Origin: Chrysochromulina tobinii
Taxonomy: Eukaryota; Haptophyta; Prymnesiales; Chrysochromulinaceae
Length of the DNA stretch: 36,127 bases
NCBI GenBank assembly: GCA_001275005.1
Contig: JWZX01002262.1
Span: forward strand, 1-36,127
Direction of reading: 5' to 3'
Part shown: one piece after another, positions 9,533 through 18,317 of the stretch
Position numbering within the stretch: position 1 is the stretch's first letter
Layout of the letters: every line of letters begins with the position of its first letter
The notes under the pieces: generated by a model
Told to the model about the DNA's origin: nothing
Database searches by the model: none
The model's input: the letters and a program-made list of their open reading frames with translations, nothing else
Translations under genes and position numbers: made by a program

Positions 9533-10494
9533 TCAGAGGGCACAGATCTTGGGTGTGCCCGCGCCATTCTGAGCGGCGGGCTCGGAGCGCGCAAGCTTGA
9601 CCTCGAGCAGGGCCGCCTCCTTGGCTTTGATCGCCGCCTCCTTCGCGTCGCGTTCGAGCATGCAACGGAGCACGAGCGCTCGGATGAGTTCATGGCTCCG
9701 TTCGATCTCGAGCTCGAGATCACTCAGCCGTCGCGCCGCGCACTCTGGCAACGCATCCCACACGGCGCGCAGCTCGGAGTCTTCAGGCGCCGTCGTGGCG
9801 AGCCCCGCGGCGATCAGTCGGTCGAGTCCCTGGCGCCCCGCTCGCGCGCCCGAAGCCTCGAGCGAGTCGGCGCTCGCCACGGCGCCGCTACCCGCTCGCC
9901 AACGGTCATTCGAGTCGGCCGCCCCCTCGGCGCTCGCCACGGCGCCGCCGGGAGACCCTTTGGCGGCCGCCGCGCCCACTACAGCGCCCTTGGCGGTGGC
10001 GACCGCCCCCTCGGCGCTCGCCACGGCGCCGCCGGGAGGCCCTTTGGCGGCCGCCGCGCCCACTACAGCGCCCTTGGCGGTGGCGACCGGCCCCTTGGTG
10101 TGCACACTCGCCTTGCCCGGGTCGCGCCCATTCTCGCGAGCGCCGTCTCGAGCGGCGGGCGTCGCGTGGGCGCTGTAGTGGGCGTGGCCGCCTTCGAGAC
10201 TCGCGCCATCTGCCGCTGGACGTGGTCGGGTTTCGTCAATCGACGAAGCTGGACGTGGTCGGCCGTTGAGCTTCGCGTTCTCGGCGTCCTCTTCGTCGGC
10301 GCTGGCCTTGGGCGCCGTCATGGGCGCCCTGTGGCCTAGCTTCCCGCTCGCCGCCGCACCGCCGCCGCCGCTGCACGCGCACACGCCGCCGCCGCCGCTG
10401 CCGCCGCCGCGGCCGCCGCTGCCGCCGCCGCCACTGAGCGAGGACTCTGCCACTCCAGCGCCCACTACAGCGCCCGCGCCGCCCTCCGCCTTGC

Positions 10495-10525
<31 letters not shown>

Positions 10526-11257
10526 CACAGTGGCGCCCGCGCCCTGCGCCTTCTTCTTCTCCTTTTGCTTCTCCTTTTTGGCGCGCTTCTTCGCCTTCGC
10601 CTTTTCTCGCCGTCGTGCCTCCTCCTCCTCCTCCTTCACGAGCTCGTCCGCCAGCTTCCTGCGGTGCGCCTCGGCCGCCTTCTTCTGCTCGCTCAGGTTC
10701 TCCAGGCGCGCTGTGCCGGGCGGCTCGAGCGAGCTCCCGCTCAGCGCAGGGTCCTCGTCCGCCTGCCGCGGCACGCTCGGCCGCAGCGCTGCGGCCGGCG
10801 GCTTCAGAGATAATTGGGTATTTGGCGGCTGCGCGCCCAGCAGGAAAGTGGAGAGCTCGGAAGCTTGCTCCTGCACCATCTCGAAGGCGATCGTCTCGCC
10901 GCCCGTCAGATGCGCCATCTCAAGTGTGTGCTTCTCCTCGGTGATCAGCTCGAAGGTGTTGATGAATGTGTTCAGGTCCATCGTCGACGGCAGGTTGGGA
11001 CTCGCGCCAAGGGAGGAGCACCACATGCGCACCTTGTGCGGCGGCGCGGGGTACGAGCACGAGTGCTTTACCATGCGGAACGTCGTATGCCGCCGGTCAA
11101 ACGTAAAATACTGCTGCTCATCAAAGTCGAGGAGTGGCAAGGTCCCCTCTTCCTCCGCCTTCTGTTGCTTGAGCCACGCCACCTTGATGGGCGTCTCCTC
11201 GATCTTGTCGGGATCTGCGTGCAACGACATCTTGGGATCCGAGGTGTCTAGCGACAT
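9533..11257 (-). CDS. Hypothetical protein with low-complexity centre
   Basis: A single-exon frame of 574 residues. The N-terminal 150 residues look like a folded domain (IKVAWLKQQKAEEEG, LLDFDEQQYFTFDRRHTTFRM, DLNTFINTFELITEEKHTLEM) that I do not recognise. Next come a Lys/Glu-rich helix (about 185-240), an Asp run coded by (GTC)n on the plus strand, Gly-rich blocks, and a 28-residue unit (AKGAVVGAAAAKG core) present twice in tandem. The last 110 residues are helical and Leu/Ala/Glu-rich. A longer antisense frame overlaps it but reads as poly-Pro and Ser shadow. The start chosen is the first ATG (MSLDTSDPKMSLHADPDK); the second Met is also possible. Function unknown. Confidence 0.7.
9922..10092 (-). 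repeat. 84-bp coding tandem repeat, two copies
   Basis: Two adjacent, almost identical 84-bp copies (CCCCCTCGG recurs at 9922 and 10006) encode a 28-residue Ala/Gly/Lys-rich unit in the low-complexity protein. Confidence 0.85.
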
Positions 11258-11579
11258 TGCCCGCGCGGGTCAATGGCCGCTCGTGAGGCGAGGAGGTCGA
11301 GGCGACAGGAGGCGTCTTCCGTCAAGGGAGCGACCCGAAGTGCGAAGACTTCGTACGTGCCGGTGTGAGCGCCGTGCCGGGCCAGGACTCAGAAAGACGT
11401 CCACTTCACTCCCCTGTTGAGGAATTCAATTTTACACAAAATAATACAAGTGGAACAAGTCCAGGTGGCCCCGGGACCCGGTCGGGTTTCTGCTTTCTCC
11501 GCGAGACGTCCGGAGACTCCTGACCTTAAGAGGACCGTCACCAGTAATTTTGAGAGCGAAGACTCCGCCCCCCGACCTC
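11258..11579. other. Upstream region of the low-complexity gene
   Basis: The spacer between two genes transcribed leftwards. It holds the upstream region of the 574-residue gene and the 3' region of the RelA/SpoT-like gene. No conserved frame or RNA gene is visible. Confidence 0.5.
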
Positions 11580-12794
11580 TCATCGACGTGCCAGGCACGA
11601 GCCTAGCGCCTCGCATTTGTAGAGGCCGTGCGCGGCCGAGCCTCGTTCGGCAGTCTCGTGCATGCAGCGCGTGCGCACCTGCACCTCCGCGATCATGCCA
11701 CTGCGGAGTCGCACGTTGAGATGCATGCTTCGGTACCCGTTCGGCTTCGGATGGGCGATGTAATCCTTGAGCGGTCGACTCAGGCTCCAGAGGCTGAGCA
11801 CCGCGTCGGCCGCCAGCTGGCAGCGCGCAGCACAGCCATCGACCGCCGAAACGGTGCCCGTCACGGCGCCATGCTCGTCGTCATCCTCGAGGACGGCGCC
11901 ATGCTCGTCGTCATCCTCGAGGACGACACGTAGCCCGAGCACGTCGTCGACACGCTCCTTGTTTCGAAGCACGAGCTTCTCGAAGAGAGACGTCGAGCTC
12001 TTCACACGTGCCTGGAGTGTGAAATGGCTGCCGTGGGGCAGCGCCGCCTTGAGCGCTGCTTGCAGCTCGGCAGTCGCCTCATCGAGCGCGCTTCGCGCGG
12101 CCGGGCTGCGTATGGCGTGCCAGCGCTTGACCTCGCCATACGCTGTCGGGAAGGTGAGCGAGCACGCCGCGTCGGAGGCGCGCGTCAGGAGCCACCGCTG
12201 CAGCCCATGCTTAGCTGTAGCCGCGCCGCGCTCATTAGAGAGCGCCTCCAGCCGGTGCTCCGCGCCCAGGCAAAGCTGAACAAGCCCAAGTCGCACGCGC
12301 AGGCCATTGTTCTCTGTCAGCTCGTCCCATACGCCGTGCGCGGGCGCAGCGACGCCGCCCCGTTCTGCAGCCACCCAGCCGAGCCGTGCCGATGCAGCAG
12401 CGCGCGTCCGCCCAAACCTTGATGCGGGCGCGGCCTTGCCGATCGCAAGGCCGCTGACGACCGGCAGCAGCAGCAGTAGCAGCAGCAGGCCCTGCGCTAG
12501 CCGGAGGTCGATGGAGATCGTCGTCTTTGGCTGGAGGCGCCTGAAGCCGCGCCTGCGCGCAAACTCGACGAGCTTCCGAGGCGACTCGATGGTGATGGTG
12601 ATCGACTTGCGGCGGATTGGTGACGGCGAGTCGGGCGTGGGCGGCTCAATCGTCGAGTCGAAACTGACAGTCACCCGAGGAGAGAGAGACCGTAATCGTT
12701 GCAACGGCGTGGTTGCCGCGGGCTCGTCGAAGCCGTCCTCGTCATCCAGGAGTGAATCGCTGCGGAGGCGAATCATGGGCGGACGTGTTGCCAT
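11580..12794 (-). CDS. RelA/SpoT-type (p)ppGpp synthetase, probably organellar
   Basis: From the ATG at 12794 (GCC ATG GCA context) this is 404 residues; an upstream in-frame ATG at 12878 would add 28. The RelA_SpoT synthetase fold fills about residues 255-395: ARVKSSTSLFEKLVLR, the DDVLGLRVV strand, KDYIAHPKPNGYRSMHLN and AEVQVRTRCMHETAERG..AAH. These are the conserved nucleotide-binding and catalytic blocks, so the enzyme looks active. Known chemistry is pyrophosphate transfer from ATP to GDP/GTP. No HD hydrolase, TGS, ACT or EF-hand domain is seen, so it is synthetase-only. A hydrophobic run (residues 102-117, eight Leu) followed by an Arg/Ser/Ala-rich stretch resembles a signal peptide plus transit peptide, but it starts 100 residues in, which is unusual. 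A 10-residue unit, VLEDDDEHGA, is duplicated inside the domain. Confidence 0.82.
   Translation of the reverse strand: MATRPPMIRLRSDSLLDDEDGFDEPAATTPLQRLRSLSPRVTVSFDSTIEPPTPDSPSPIRRKSITITIESPRKLVEFARRRGFRRLQPKTTISIDLRLAQGLLLLLLLLPVVSGLAIGKAAPASRFGRTRAAASARLGWVAAERGGVAAPAHGVWDELTENNGLRVRLGLVQLCLGAEHRLEALSNERGAATAKHGLQRWLLTRASDAACSLTFPTAYGEVKRWHAIRSPAARSALDEATAELQAALKAALPHGSHFTLQARVKSSTSLFEKLVLRNKERVDDVLGLRVVLEDDDEHGAVLEDDDEHGAVTGTVSAVDGCAARCQLAADAVLSLWSLSRPLKDYIAHPKPNGYRSMHLNVRLRSGMIAEVQVRTRCMHETAERGSAAHGLYKCEALGSCLARR
11862..11931 (-). repeat. 30-bp tandem duplication inside the RelA/SpoT domain
   Basis: GGCGCCATGCTCGTCGTCAT and the following ten bases recur in tandem. On the minus strand this encodes VLEDDDEHGA twice, directly after the conserved GLRVV strand. 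Confidence 0.85.
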
Positions 12795-12974
12795 GGCAAG
12801 CAAAACTGACAGTTGGTGCTCTCGAGGCCTATACCCGGGAACCACATCCAAACATGCAACCAAAACGGCCCAAAACACACGAAAAGTTGACTTTTTGGAG
12901 TCCTCGTTCAGACGCGATGGGGGGACTCCACTTGAGTACTACTACTTGAGTTGATTCTTTCCTCTTCGAGAGAA

Positions 12975-14106
12975 ATGGACAAGGTAGACCCAACCTACGC
13001 GACCAAGTTTACGAACAAGGACCCAAAGTGGGAAGAGCACTCGTCTCTCGTGAAGAGCTCGAAGTTGTTCCCTCCCTCACATAATCTTCAGACAACCACA
13101 CGGTCGCCTTCGGAGAGGTTTCATGAGGTTTTTGACGAGATTTGGTACGAATCCGCGAATTGGACGGTCGCCTGAGCGGACGGTTGGGCCGTCGTCGCTG
13201 AGGCCGTCGGGTGCGATCGGAGCCAATCGGTGGTGTCCACGGTGGCGCGCCAGCACGAGATCCATGATGCTCGCAATGTGCCCCTCGCCGCTCAAGGAGA
13301 GCAATCATCTGTGGCTCCTCGCCGAGGCTTCGCTCAACTTCCCTTCGCACGGCGACGCACCCTCGGAAAACAAGCCCAACTCCAAGTGGACTGCCAAGGA
13401 GGCTCTGTGGAGCGACGAGTCGCTCGAGGGCACGGCGATCGAGGGCACGTCACCCGATGGCGCGCCAGCGCCGGTGCCCCCCCCCCGATCGGCCTCGCGC
13501 GCCGACTCCTCGCGCTCCGCTTCGCCTGCCATCCCCGGCCGCTCGTACGTATGCCGCAAATGCCATCGCGAGTACGCCAGCACCGATGCTGTCCGCAAGC
13601 ACTGCCGGCAAAACCATGCCGAGTGGTTGCGCGAGCAGGGCCAGGGCTGCCCAACTCTGTATAGCACGGTCATCGACGCGCCGCCAGCGACCTTCGATGC
13701 GCTTGTGCCGCACGCTAGCACGGTTGCGACACCGCCGACCATCGCAATTGCCGCAGAGGATCCCGAATCGATCGACGCAGCCGAGTCGTTCATCGCCTTT
13801 TCCAGGGCGACCGTCGCTGGCGGGATGCCCGCGGCTCCGCCCGCCGCGCCCGCCGCCGTCCATGCTGCGCACGCCACGTTCGTGACTGCAACGCCGAGCC
13901 CCATCGGCAACTGGCGTCCACTCGAGGGAGTAGGCGCGAAGCGGCCGCGGCCGCGGAGCGTGCGCTGCGGCAAGTGCGACGGCTGCGAGCGTGACGACTG
14001 CGGCGTGTGCAAGAACTGCGTCGACAAACCAAAATTTGGCGGCCTGGGCCAGCGCAAGCAGGGCTGCATTGCCAAGATCTGCCGAGCCCCGCGTGTGGCC
14101 AACTAA
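12975..14106 (+). CDS. C2H2 + CXXC zinc-finger protein (probable CpG-binding regulator)
   Basis: The C-terminal part is certain. A classical C2H2 finger (YVCRKCHREY...HCRQNH, spacing C2C-12-H4H) at about 13546-13611 is followed by an Ala/Pro-rich linker and a CXXC finger (RCGKCDGC, CGVCKNC, PKFGGLGQRKQGC) at about 13966-14090, ending at the TAA at 14104-14106. The KFGG-type loop is the version that binds unmethylated CpG in CFP1, MLL and DNMT1. The N-terminus is uncertain. An upstream frame starting MDKVDPTYATKFTNKDPKW looks coding but ends at 13175; joining 12975-13117 to 13254-14106 (phase 2, gtttca...gccag) gives 331 residues. A single-exon model from 13123 is possible but its first 50 residues look non-coding. 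It is divergent from the RelA/SpoT-like gene. Confidence 0.72.
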
Positions 14107-14509
14107 GCCCAGGCGCATCGAGTGCTTTTGTGTACCCATGCAGAGGTGGCGGCGCTGCCCCTGCGCATGATATGCGACGCCCGTGGGGATGGTCGAAGGC
14201 GTGCTTGAGCCCTGACTCTTGTGCGTCAGAACACTCAAAAATGCACGAGCTCCGCCTGGTCGGTTCTTCGCGCGTGCGGCCCGAAGCGCGCGACCTGTGT
14301 GCGTGCGCAATCAGTGTGGTGACTCAGATACGCCACCGTGTGAGCATGGATATGTCTTTCTGGTTACAGCTGTATTGTGAGGTGTGCTGAGCACACATTG
14401 GACAGTCACGGCGCATGTACACAAATGTGATACCGGCTTTATGAACTTCGTTGAATCGAATACTGTGACTCAGCGGCGGCCCGCGGTTAGTTACCGCGGG
14501 GGCCCAATC
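14107..14509. other. Convergent 3' spacer
   Basis: This lies between the stop of the CXXC gene (plus) and the stop of the methyltransferase gene (minus), so it should hold both 3' ends. It is AT-richer toward 14340-14460. Nothing else is recognisable. Confidence 0.5.
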
Positions 14510-16183
14510 TTACTCCTCCATTGCGTATTCAAATCTCTCGCATTCCATGGCCAGCACAAAGTTCTGTCGGGAGAAGGCTTCGGGAAACGTGTAAATACGC
14601 GTTTGCTTCACCATTCGTCTGCCATGCGCGCTCTTGCCGATGGCGCTCGCTCGCGCCAGCCGCATGCCGCTGACAACCCGACGTGCCTCTGCCGAGATGG
14701 TGGGGTCCACGCAGTCGGCCATGCGGCACAGCACGTCTTTCTCCGACTCTTGAAGCCCCCAATCGGCCGCTGGGCTCATTCTACGATGCTTGTTGAAGCA
14801 GCAGCTGCACACAAGGGCGGAAGCACCGAATTGGGCTGCGATGGCGAGTGCCGTGTCACTCAGGCCACCGCACGCGTGCAGGGCCACCAGAGCATCGACG
14901 CCGCACAGGTCCGAAAGGCTGCCCTCGCCGTCGCCATTGGCCGGTTGCCTTCCAGTGCCTCCCATCGAATCTCCCATCGAATCTCCCATCGAGTCTGGCT
15001 GCAGGAGGGTACGAGCGTCTCCGCACGTGAAGTGCGCATTGCTCAGCCCTGCCGTGGCTGCTCGACGTTGCGCCGCTGCGATCGCGGCTTTGTTGGTATC
15101 GATGCCCAAGACGACGCGCTCCGGCATCGACGCCGCCAAGAGGAGGGCCAAATCGCCCTTGCCGCACCCCAGATCGAGGATACGGGTCTGTGGGCTGCTC
15201 CGTGCCGCCAGCAACTGCTCCACGTGCCACAGCATCCAGCGCAGCTGCGGCACCTTCTTCTCGCGCAGATATGCACGCCGCACTTCGGCATCTGCCGCAG
15301 GCAAGTCCGCAGGGAGGCCGTTCTCGGGGTCGAGAGCCCCTTGCAAGCAGGCGCTGATGCGCGACTCCGGGGCGAGATTCGTCGAGAGCTGCACGCGCCA
15401 ATCCGTCGCCGACCACCGAGCACCGACGCCGTCGAGGAAGCCGAGCTCGGTCGCCGAAAACCGAGGCGGCCGATGGCTGCGCACGCATCCGCCGCGCAGC
15501 CTCGCCGACAGCTGCCTCGCGAGGCTCGCTGCGGTCGTTGAGGCAGGCTCTTCACAACCGAAACAGACCACTGTCGCATCCACGCCACCTTCGTCGCCCT
15601 CCTCCATCTCAGCCTGCATGCCGCCAGCCTCGTCTTCCTCAATGACGGCACGCACAATCGCATCCATCTCCTCAGCAGCCGCACCCGTTGCGGCGGCGAC
15701 GGTGGACATCGAGAGTGCCGAGCAGGCAACCAGCCGTGCAGCCTTGAGGAATGCAGAAGGGTCCGGTGGCAAGGAGTCCAATCCGAGACTCGAGGCGAAG
15801 AGCGACACTTGTCCACTCCTCGTGTGTCCTAGAGTGCCACAAATATTGAGGCCCGAGTGGCGCCGGAGCAGCAGTGAAAGCGCCAAGCCTCGTATGCCGC
15901 ACTTGAGCTCGGGTTCACTGACAACTACTTGGATTGATGAAGTCGAGCCATCGCTCTCGCTCTCGGAAGCGTCAACAAGGTCCAAGAATGTCGACCGCCT
16001 CATCGTGCGAACATTCGCGACCTTGCCAACGACGCATAATCGCGGTAGAGGTGCACCAGCTTGCAGTGCTGCGAGTTGCATGTTGATGGCGTATGGCGAG
16101 AGCGATGGCCGTGTCTCTACGGATATCGTGCAAACGACTGAATGGCGCGTCCGTGGAGCGATTATGAGCGTGAGGTCGAGCAT
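14510..16183 (-). CDS. SAM-dependent methyltransferase with N-terminal OB-like region
   Basis: The single-exon frame is 557 residues from the first ATG. An ATG at 16081 (MQLAALQAGAPLPRL) would give 523 residues and may be the true start because similarity-like sequence begins there. The N-terminal part (LCVVGKVANVRTMRRSTFLDLVD) resembles an OB-fold of the anticodon-binding type. The catalytic half has the class I motif ILDLGCGKGDLALLLAAS, the acidic loop GIDTN, HACGGLSDTAL and a Cys-rich CSCCFNKHRR motif, as in Methyltransf_32-type enzymes. Substrate is unknown; RNA or tRNA is a guess from the OB-like region. A 12-bp repeat (DSMG three times) sits between core strands. The gene is divergent from PLPBP. 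Confidence 0.75.
   Translation of the reverse strand: MLDLTLIIAPRTRHSVVCTISVETRPSLSPYAINMQLAALQAGAPLPRLCVVGKVANVRTMRRSTFLDLVDASESESDGSTSSIQVVVSEPELKCGIRGLALSLLLRRHSGLNICGTLGHTRSGQVSLFASSLGLDSLPPDPSAFLKAARLVACSALSMSTVAAATGAAAEEMDAIVRAVIEEDEAGGMQAEMEEGDEGGVDATVVCFGCEEPASTTAASLARQLSARLRGGCVRSHRPPRFSATELGFLDGVGARWSATDWRVQLSTNLAPESRISACLQGALDPENGLPADLPAADAEVRRAYLREKKVPQLRWMLWHVEQLLAARSSPQTRILDLGCGKGDLALLLAASMPERVVLGIDTNKAAIAAAQRRAATAGLSNAHFTCGDARTLLQPDSMGDSMGDSMGGTGRQPANGDGEGSLSDLCGVDALVALHACGGLSDTALAIAAQFGASALVCSCCFNKHRRMSPAADWGLQESEKDVLCRMADCVDPTISAEARRVVSGMRLARASAIGKSAHGRRMVKQTRIYTFPEAFSRQNFVLAMECERFEYAMEE
14960..14998 (-). repeat. 12-bp coding repeat, three copies
   Basis: Three tandem copies of CCCATCGAATCT, the last slightly changed, encode DSMG three times within the methyltransferase domain. 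It is probably a surface-loop expansion. Confidence 0.8.
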
Positions 16184-16322
16184 GGAGCGACAGTGAAAAA
16201 GGGGGTTCCGTGTGAACCGTACCGATACTCGACGCGATCGAGCTTCAACTCAAGAACGGGATCCCTCGCAAGTTCCCATCGCCACGTGGCTCCAGGGACG
16301 CCCAGGATTCAGGGAGACAACC

Positions 16323-17132
16323 ATGTTTCGCGGCGCCTCTCTTAGCATGGCGACGCTATCGCTCGCCGCGAGACCTCTGCCGATGCGCTCGACCCGGTTG
16401 CTCGCGTGCGTGCCGGCGGAGCCAATGTCCTCGAGCATCGCGAGTGCACTGGGCAACGTGCGGCAGAAGCTGGCGGAGGCTGCATCCGCAGCCAAACGGC
16501 CGGCACCACGCCTAGTTGCAGTGTCGAAGACAAAGCCTGTCGAGCTATTGAGAGAGGCCTACGACGCGGGCGTGCGCGACTTTGGCGAAAACTATGTTCA
16601 GGAGCTCGTGTCGAAGGCGCCGGAGATGCCTGACGACGTCGCATGGCGCTTCATCGGCAGCTTGCAATCTAACAAGGCCAAAACTCTTGTGCACGGCGTG
16701 CCCTCGCTCGCCTGCATCGAGACGCTCGACTCGGTCAAGCTCGCCGATCGCCTCCAGAAGGCCATGGATGACCTGTCGCCACGGCGTGCCACGCCACTCG
16801 GCGTGATGATTCAGGTGAACACGTCGCCGTGGGAGGGAAGCAAGAACGGCGTCCTCGCAGAGGAAGCTCAAGCGCTTGCGATGCACGTCGTGGTCAAATG
16901 CCCGAGCCTACGCCTCTGCGGCCTGATGACCATCGGCGAGCCCGGCAATCTCGCGTGCTTTGATACACTGCGCAGCTGCCGCGACGCGGTCGCAGCCCAG
17001 CTCGGCGTCGAAGCTGGATCACTCGAGTTGTCAATGGGCATGTCGGGCGACTTCGAGGCCGCCGTCGCCAAAGGCTCCGACTCCGTGCGTGTGGGCTCGT
17101 CCATCTTTGGAGCGAGGGAGAAGAAGGCGTGA
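16323..17132 (+). CDS. PLPBP: Pyridoxal-phosphate homeostasis protein (YggS/PROSC family)
   Basis: A 269-residue single-exon protein. The family core begins near residue 40: PRLVAVSKTKP (the Lys in VSKTKP binds PLP as a Schiff base), DFGENYVQELVSKAP, WRFIGSLQSNKAK, IQVNTSPWEGSKNG, LCGLMTIGEPGN and LSMGMSGDFEAAVAKGSDSVRVGSSIFG. These motifs cover the whole alanine-racemase-type barrel, so the protein is complete. It has no catalytic turnover of its own; it buffers and delivers PLP. The first 37 residues are Arg/Ser/Ala-rich and could be an organelle-targeting sequence (inference). The ATG at 16323 was chosen (ACCATGT context); an upstream in-frame ATG at 16212 adds a segment that does not look conserved. 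Confidence 0.93.
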   Translation: MFRGASLSMATLSLAARPLPMRSTRLLACVPAEPMSSSIASALGNVRQKLAEAASAAKRPAPRLVAVSKTKPVELLREAYDAGVRDFGENYVQELVSKAPEMPDDVAWRFIGSLQSNKAKTLVHGVPSLACIETLDSVKLADRLQKAMDDLSPRRATPLGVMIQVNTSPWEGSKNGVLAEEAQALAMHVVVKCPSLRLCGLMTIGEPGNLACFDTLRSCRDAVAAQLGVEAGSLELSMGMSGDFEAAVAKGSDSVRVGSSIFGAREKKA

Positions 17133-17181
17133 TAATTCATTCTCCTCTTACAATGTAATTAGTTGTCGCGAAAGCGCCGTG

Positions 17182-17770
17182 ATGGACGGTGCGGACTTCG
17201 AACTCTTTTCCACACGCGCTCAACGGCCGTCCGACCGCACCGACGGAGGCGTTCCTGGCTTGTGTGTGGGAAGAATGCAATGTGCACCAACCTTTGGAGC
17301 GGTCCCGTCAGCGGCGGATGTGAAGAAGAAGCAGGAGGAGGCAGCAATGGTCGAGGAGAAGCGTGATGAGATTCTGATGCAGCTCATGAACAAGGAGGTG
17401 GCCATGCGTCTAAACGCAATGGAAGTGGACAACCCTGCAAAGGTGCAAACTCGCTGCAGCTTGCGAGCGCAGACGAAGTGCGTACTAACATTCATCGATG
17501 TCCCGCCTCAGGTTTCCCGCGTTCGAGATCAAATCCTGGCGCAGCGGGCCCATTGGCGATTGAATGGCCCTTTCAACGAGCAGAACCTCGCAGAATTGCT
17601 GAAGAACATGGAGGTAATCCTTATCCAGCACCCCCTACTCGCACATCTGCTCGTCCCGCTCACATCACGTCTGCGTGCAGGTGACCACTGAAAACACCCG
17701 AGGCGTGGCGCTCAACCGAGGACGCGCATTTGACGATGACGACAGTGACGTGGATCTCGACGGCCTGTAG
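17182..17770 (+). CDS. PDCD5: PDCD5 (TFAR19-related) protein, three exons
   Basis: Exons 17182-17442, 17512-17613 and 17681-17770 join in phase 0 to give 150 residues. The triple-helix core is clear: KKKQEEAAMVEEKRDEILMQ, NKEVAMRLNAMEVDNPAK, VSRVRDQILAQRAHW, then GPFNEQNLAELLKNME and, after intron 2, VTTENTRGVALNRGRAFDDDDSDVD, the basic then acidic C-terminus typical of PDCD5. Intron 1 is only 69 bp, has no stop in frame, and contains a perfect TACTAAC branch-point sequence at 17483-17489. Intron 2 is 67 bp and must be removed to reach the proper C-terminus. PDCD5 is a conserved small protein linked to prefoldin/CCT chaperonin and apoptosis in animals; its job here is unknown. The N-terminus could start at the later Met (17278) instead. 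Confidence 0.88.
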
Positions 17771-18317
17771 GGGTGCTTCTGTTTGGATGTGCATCGCGCG
17801 GCTGTGTACGCTCGCCTGCGCTGCATCGAAGGTTTGGGCGAGCGGACCTCCGCATAGGATTCAGGCGCGCGGGCATTGAGAAGTTTGAGCGACACACATC
17901 AACATCTTGGAGTGGAGATACACGCGCTCTTTTACGGCACGCGTCCACGTACGGTACCTCTTTATTTTTTCTTGATCATCGTGATGAAAAAGGCATAAGA
18001 TGTATCATCTGTCCACCGAATTTGAAACCGTGGCGCATGATAGTGCAGGCTCAGAGTCGTATAGTTCACTTGTACACTGACACTACACACATGATGGTCT
18101 CATTCGTCGTCGCACTTGTGCAAGCAATGAGGCAGCTTTGTCGCGCTCGTGCTGCCGCTGCGGCATGCCGTCCACGCCCGCCCCACTGCCGTTTTGTTAT
18201 CCGCGCCCTGCCACCCCTTCGGACCTGCCATGGATGTCTGCTCCGCCTGCTGCTGTGCCGAATGATGATCTGCAGAGCACGCGCCGTCGCTACCATCGCC
18301 GTCCTCGGCACTCCTCT
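17771..18317. other. Convergent 3' spacer
   Basis: This lies between the stops of PDCD5 (plus) and the 1550-residue gene (minus). The segment 17950-18100 is AT-richer. Open frames here are short and not protein-like; no RNA gene recognised. Confidence 0.5.

Noticed and set aside
9350-10339. A 329-residue plus-strand frame with repeats (GGGDRPLGARHGAAGRP)
   Set aside because: The repeat is just the antisense of the 84-bp coding repeat; the rest is Arg/Gly-rich and unlike a protein.
10266-11420. A 384-residue plus-strand frame opposite the low-complexity gene
   Set aside because: Its sequence is Pro/Ser/Cys-rich shadow of the GC-rich antisense codons, with no domain-like stretch; the minus frame has a folded-looking N-terminus.
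13123-13260. Single-exon N-terminus of the CXXC gene from the ATG at 13123
   Set aside because: Residues such as GPSSLRPSGAIGANRWCPRW look non-coding, while the upstream frame from 12975 looks coding; a spliced start is preferred.
14790-16196. A 468-residue plus-strand frame opposite the methyltransferase gene
   Set aside because: The minus frame carries unmistakable methyltransferase motifs; the plus frame is Ser/Arg/Pro-rich shadow.
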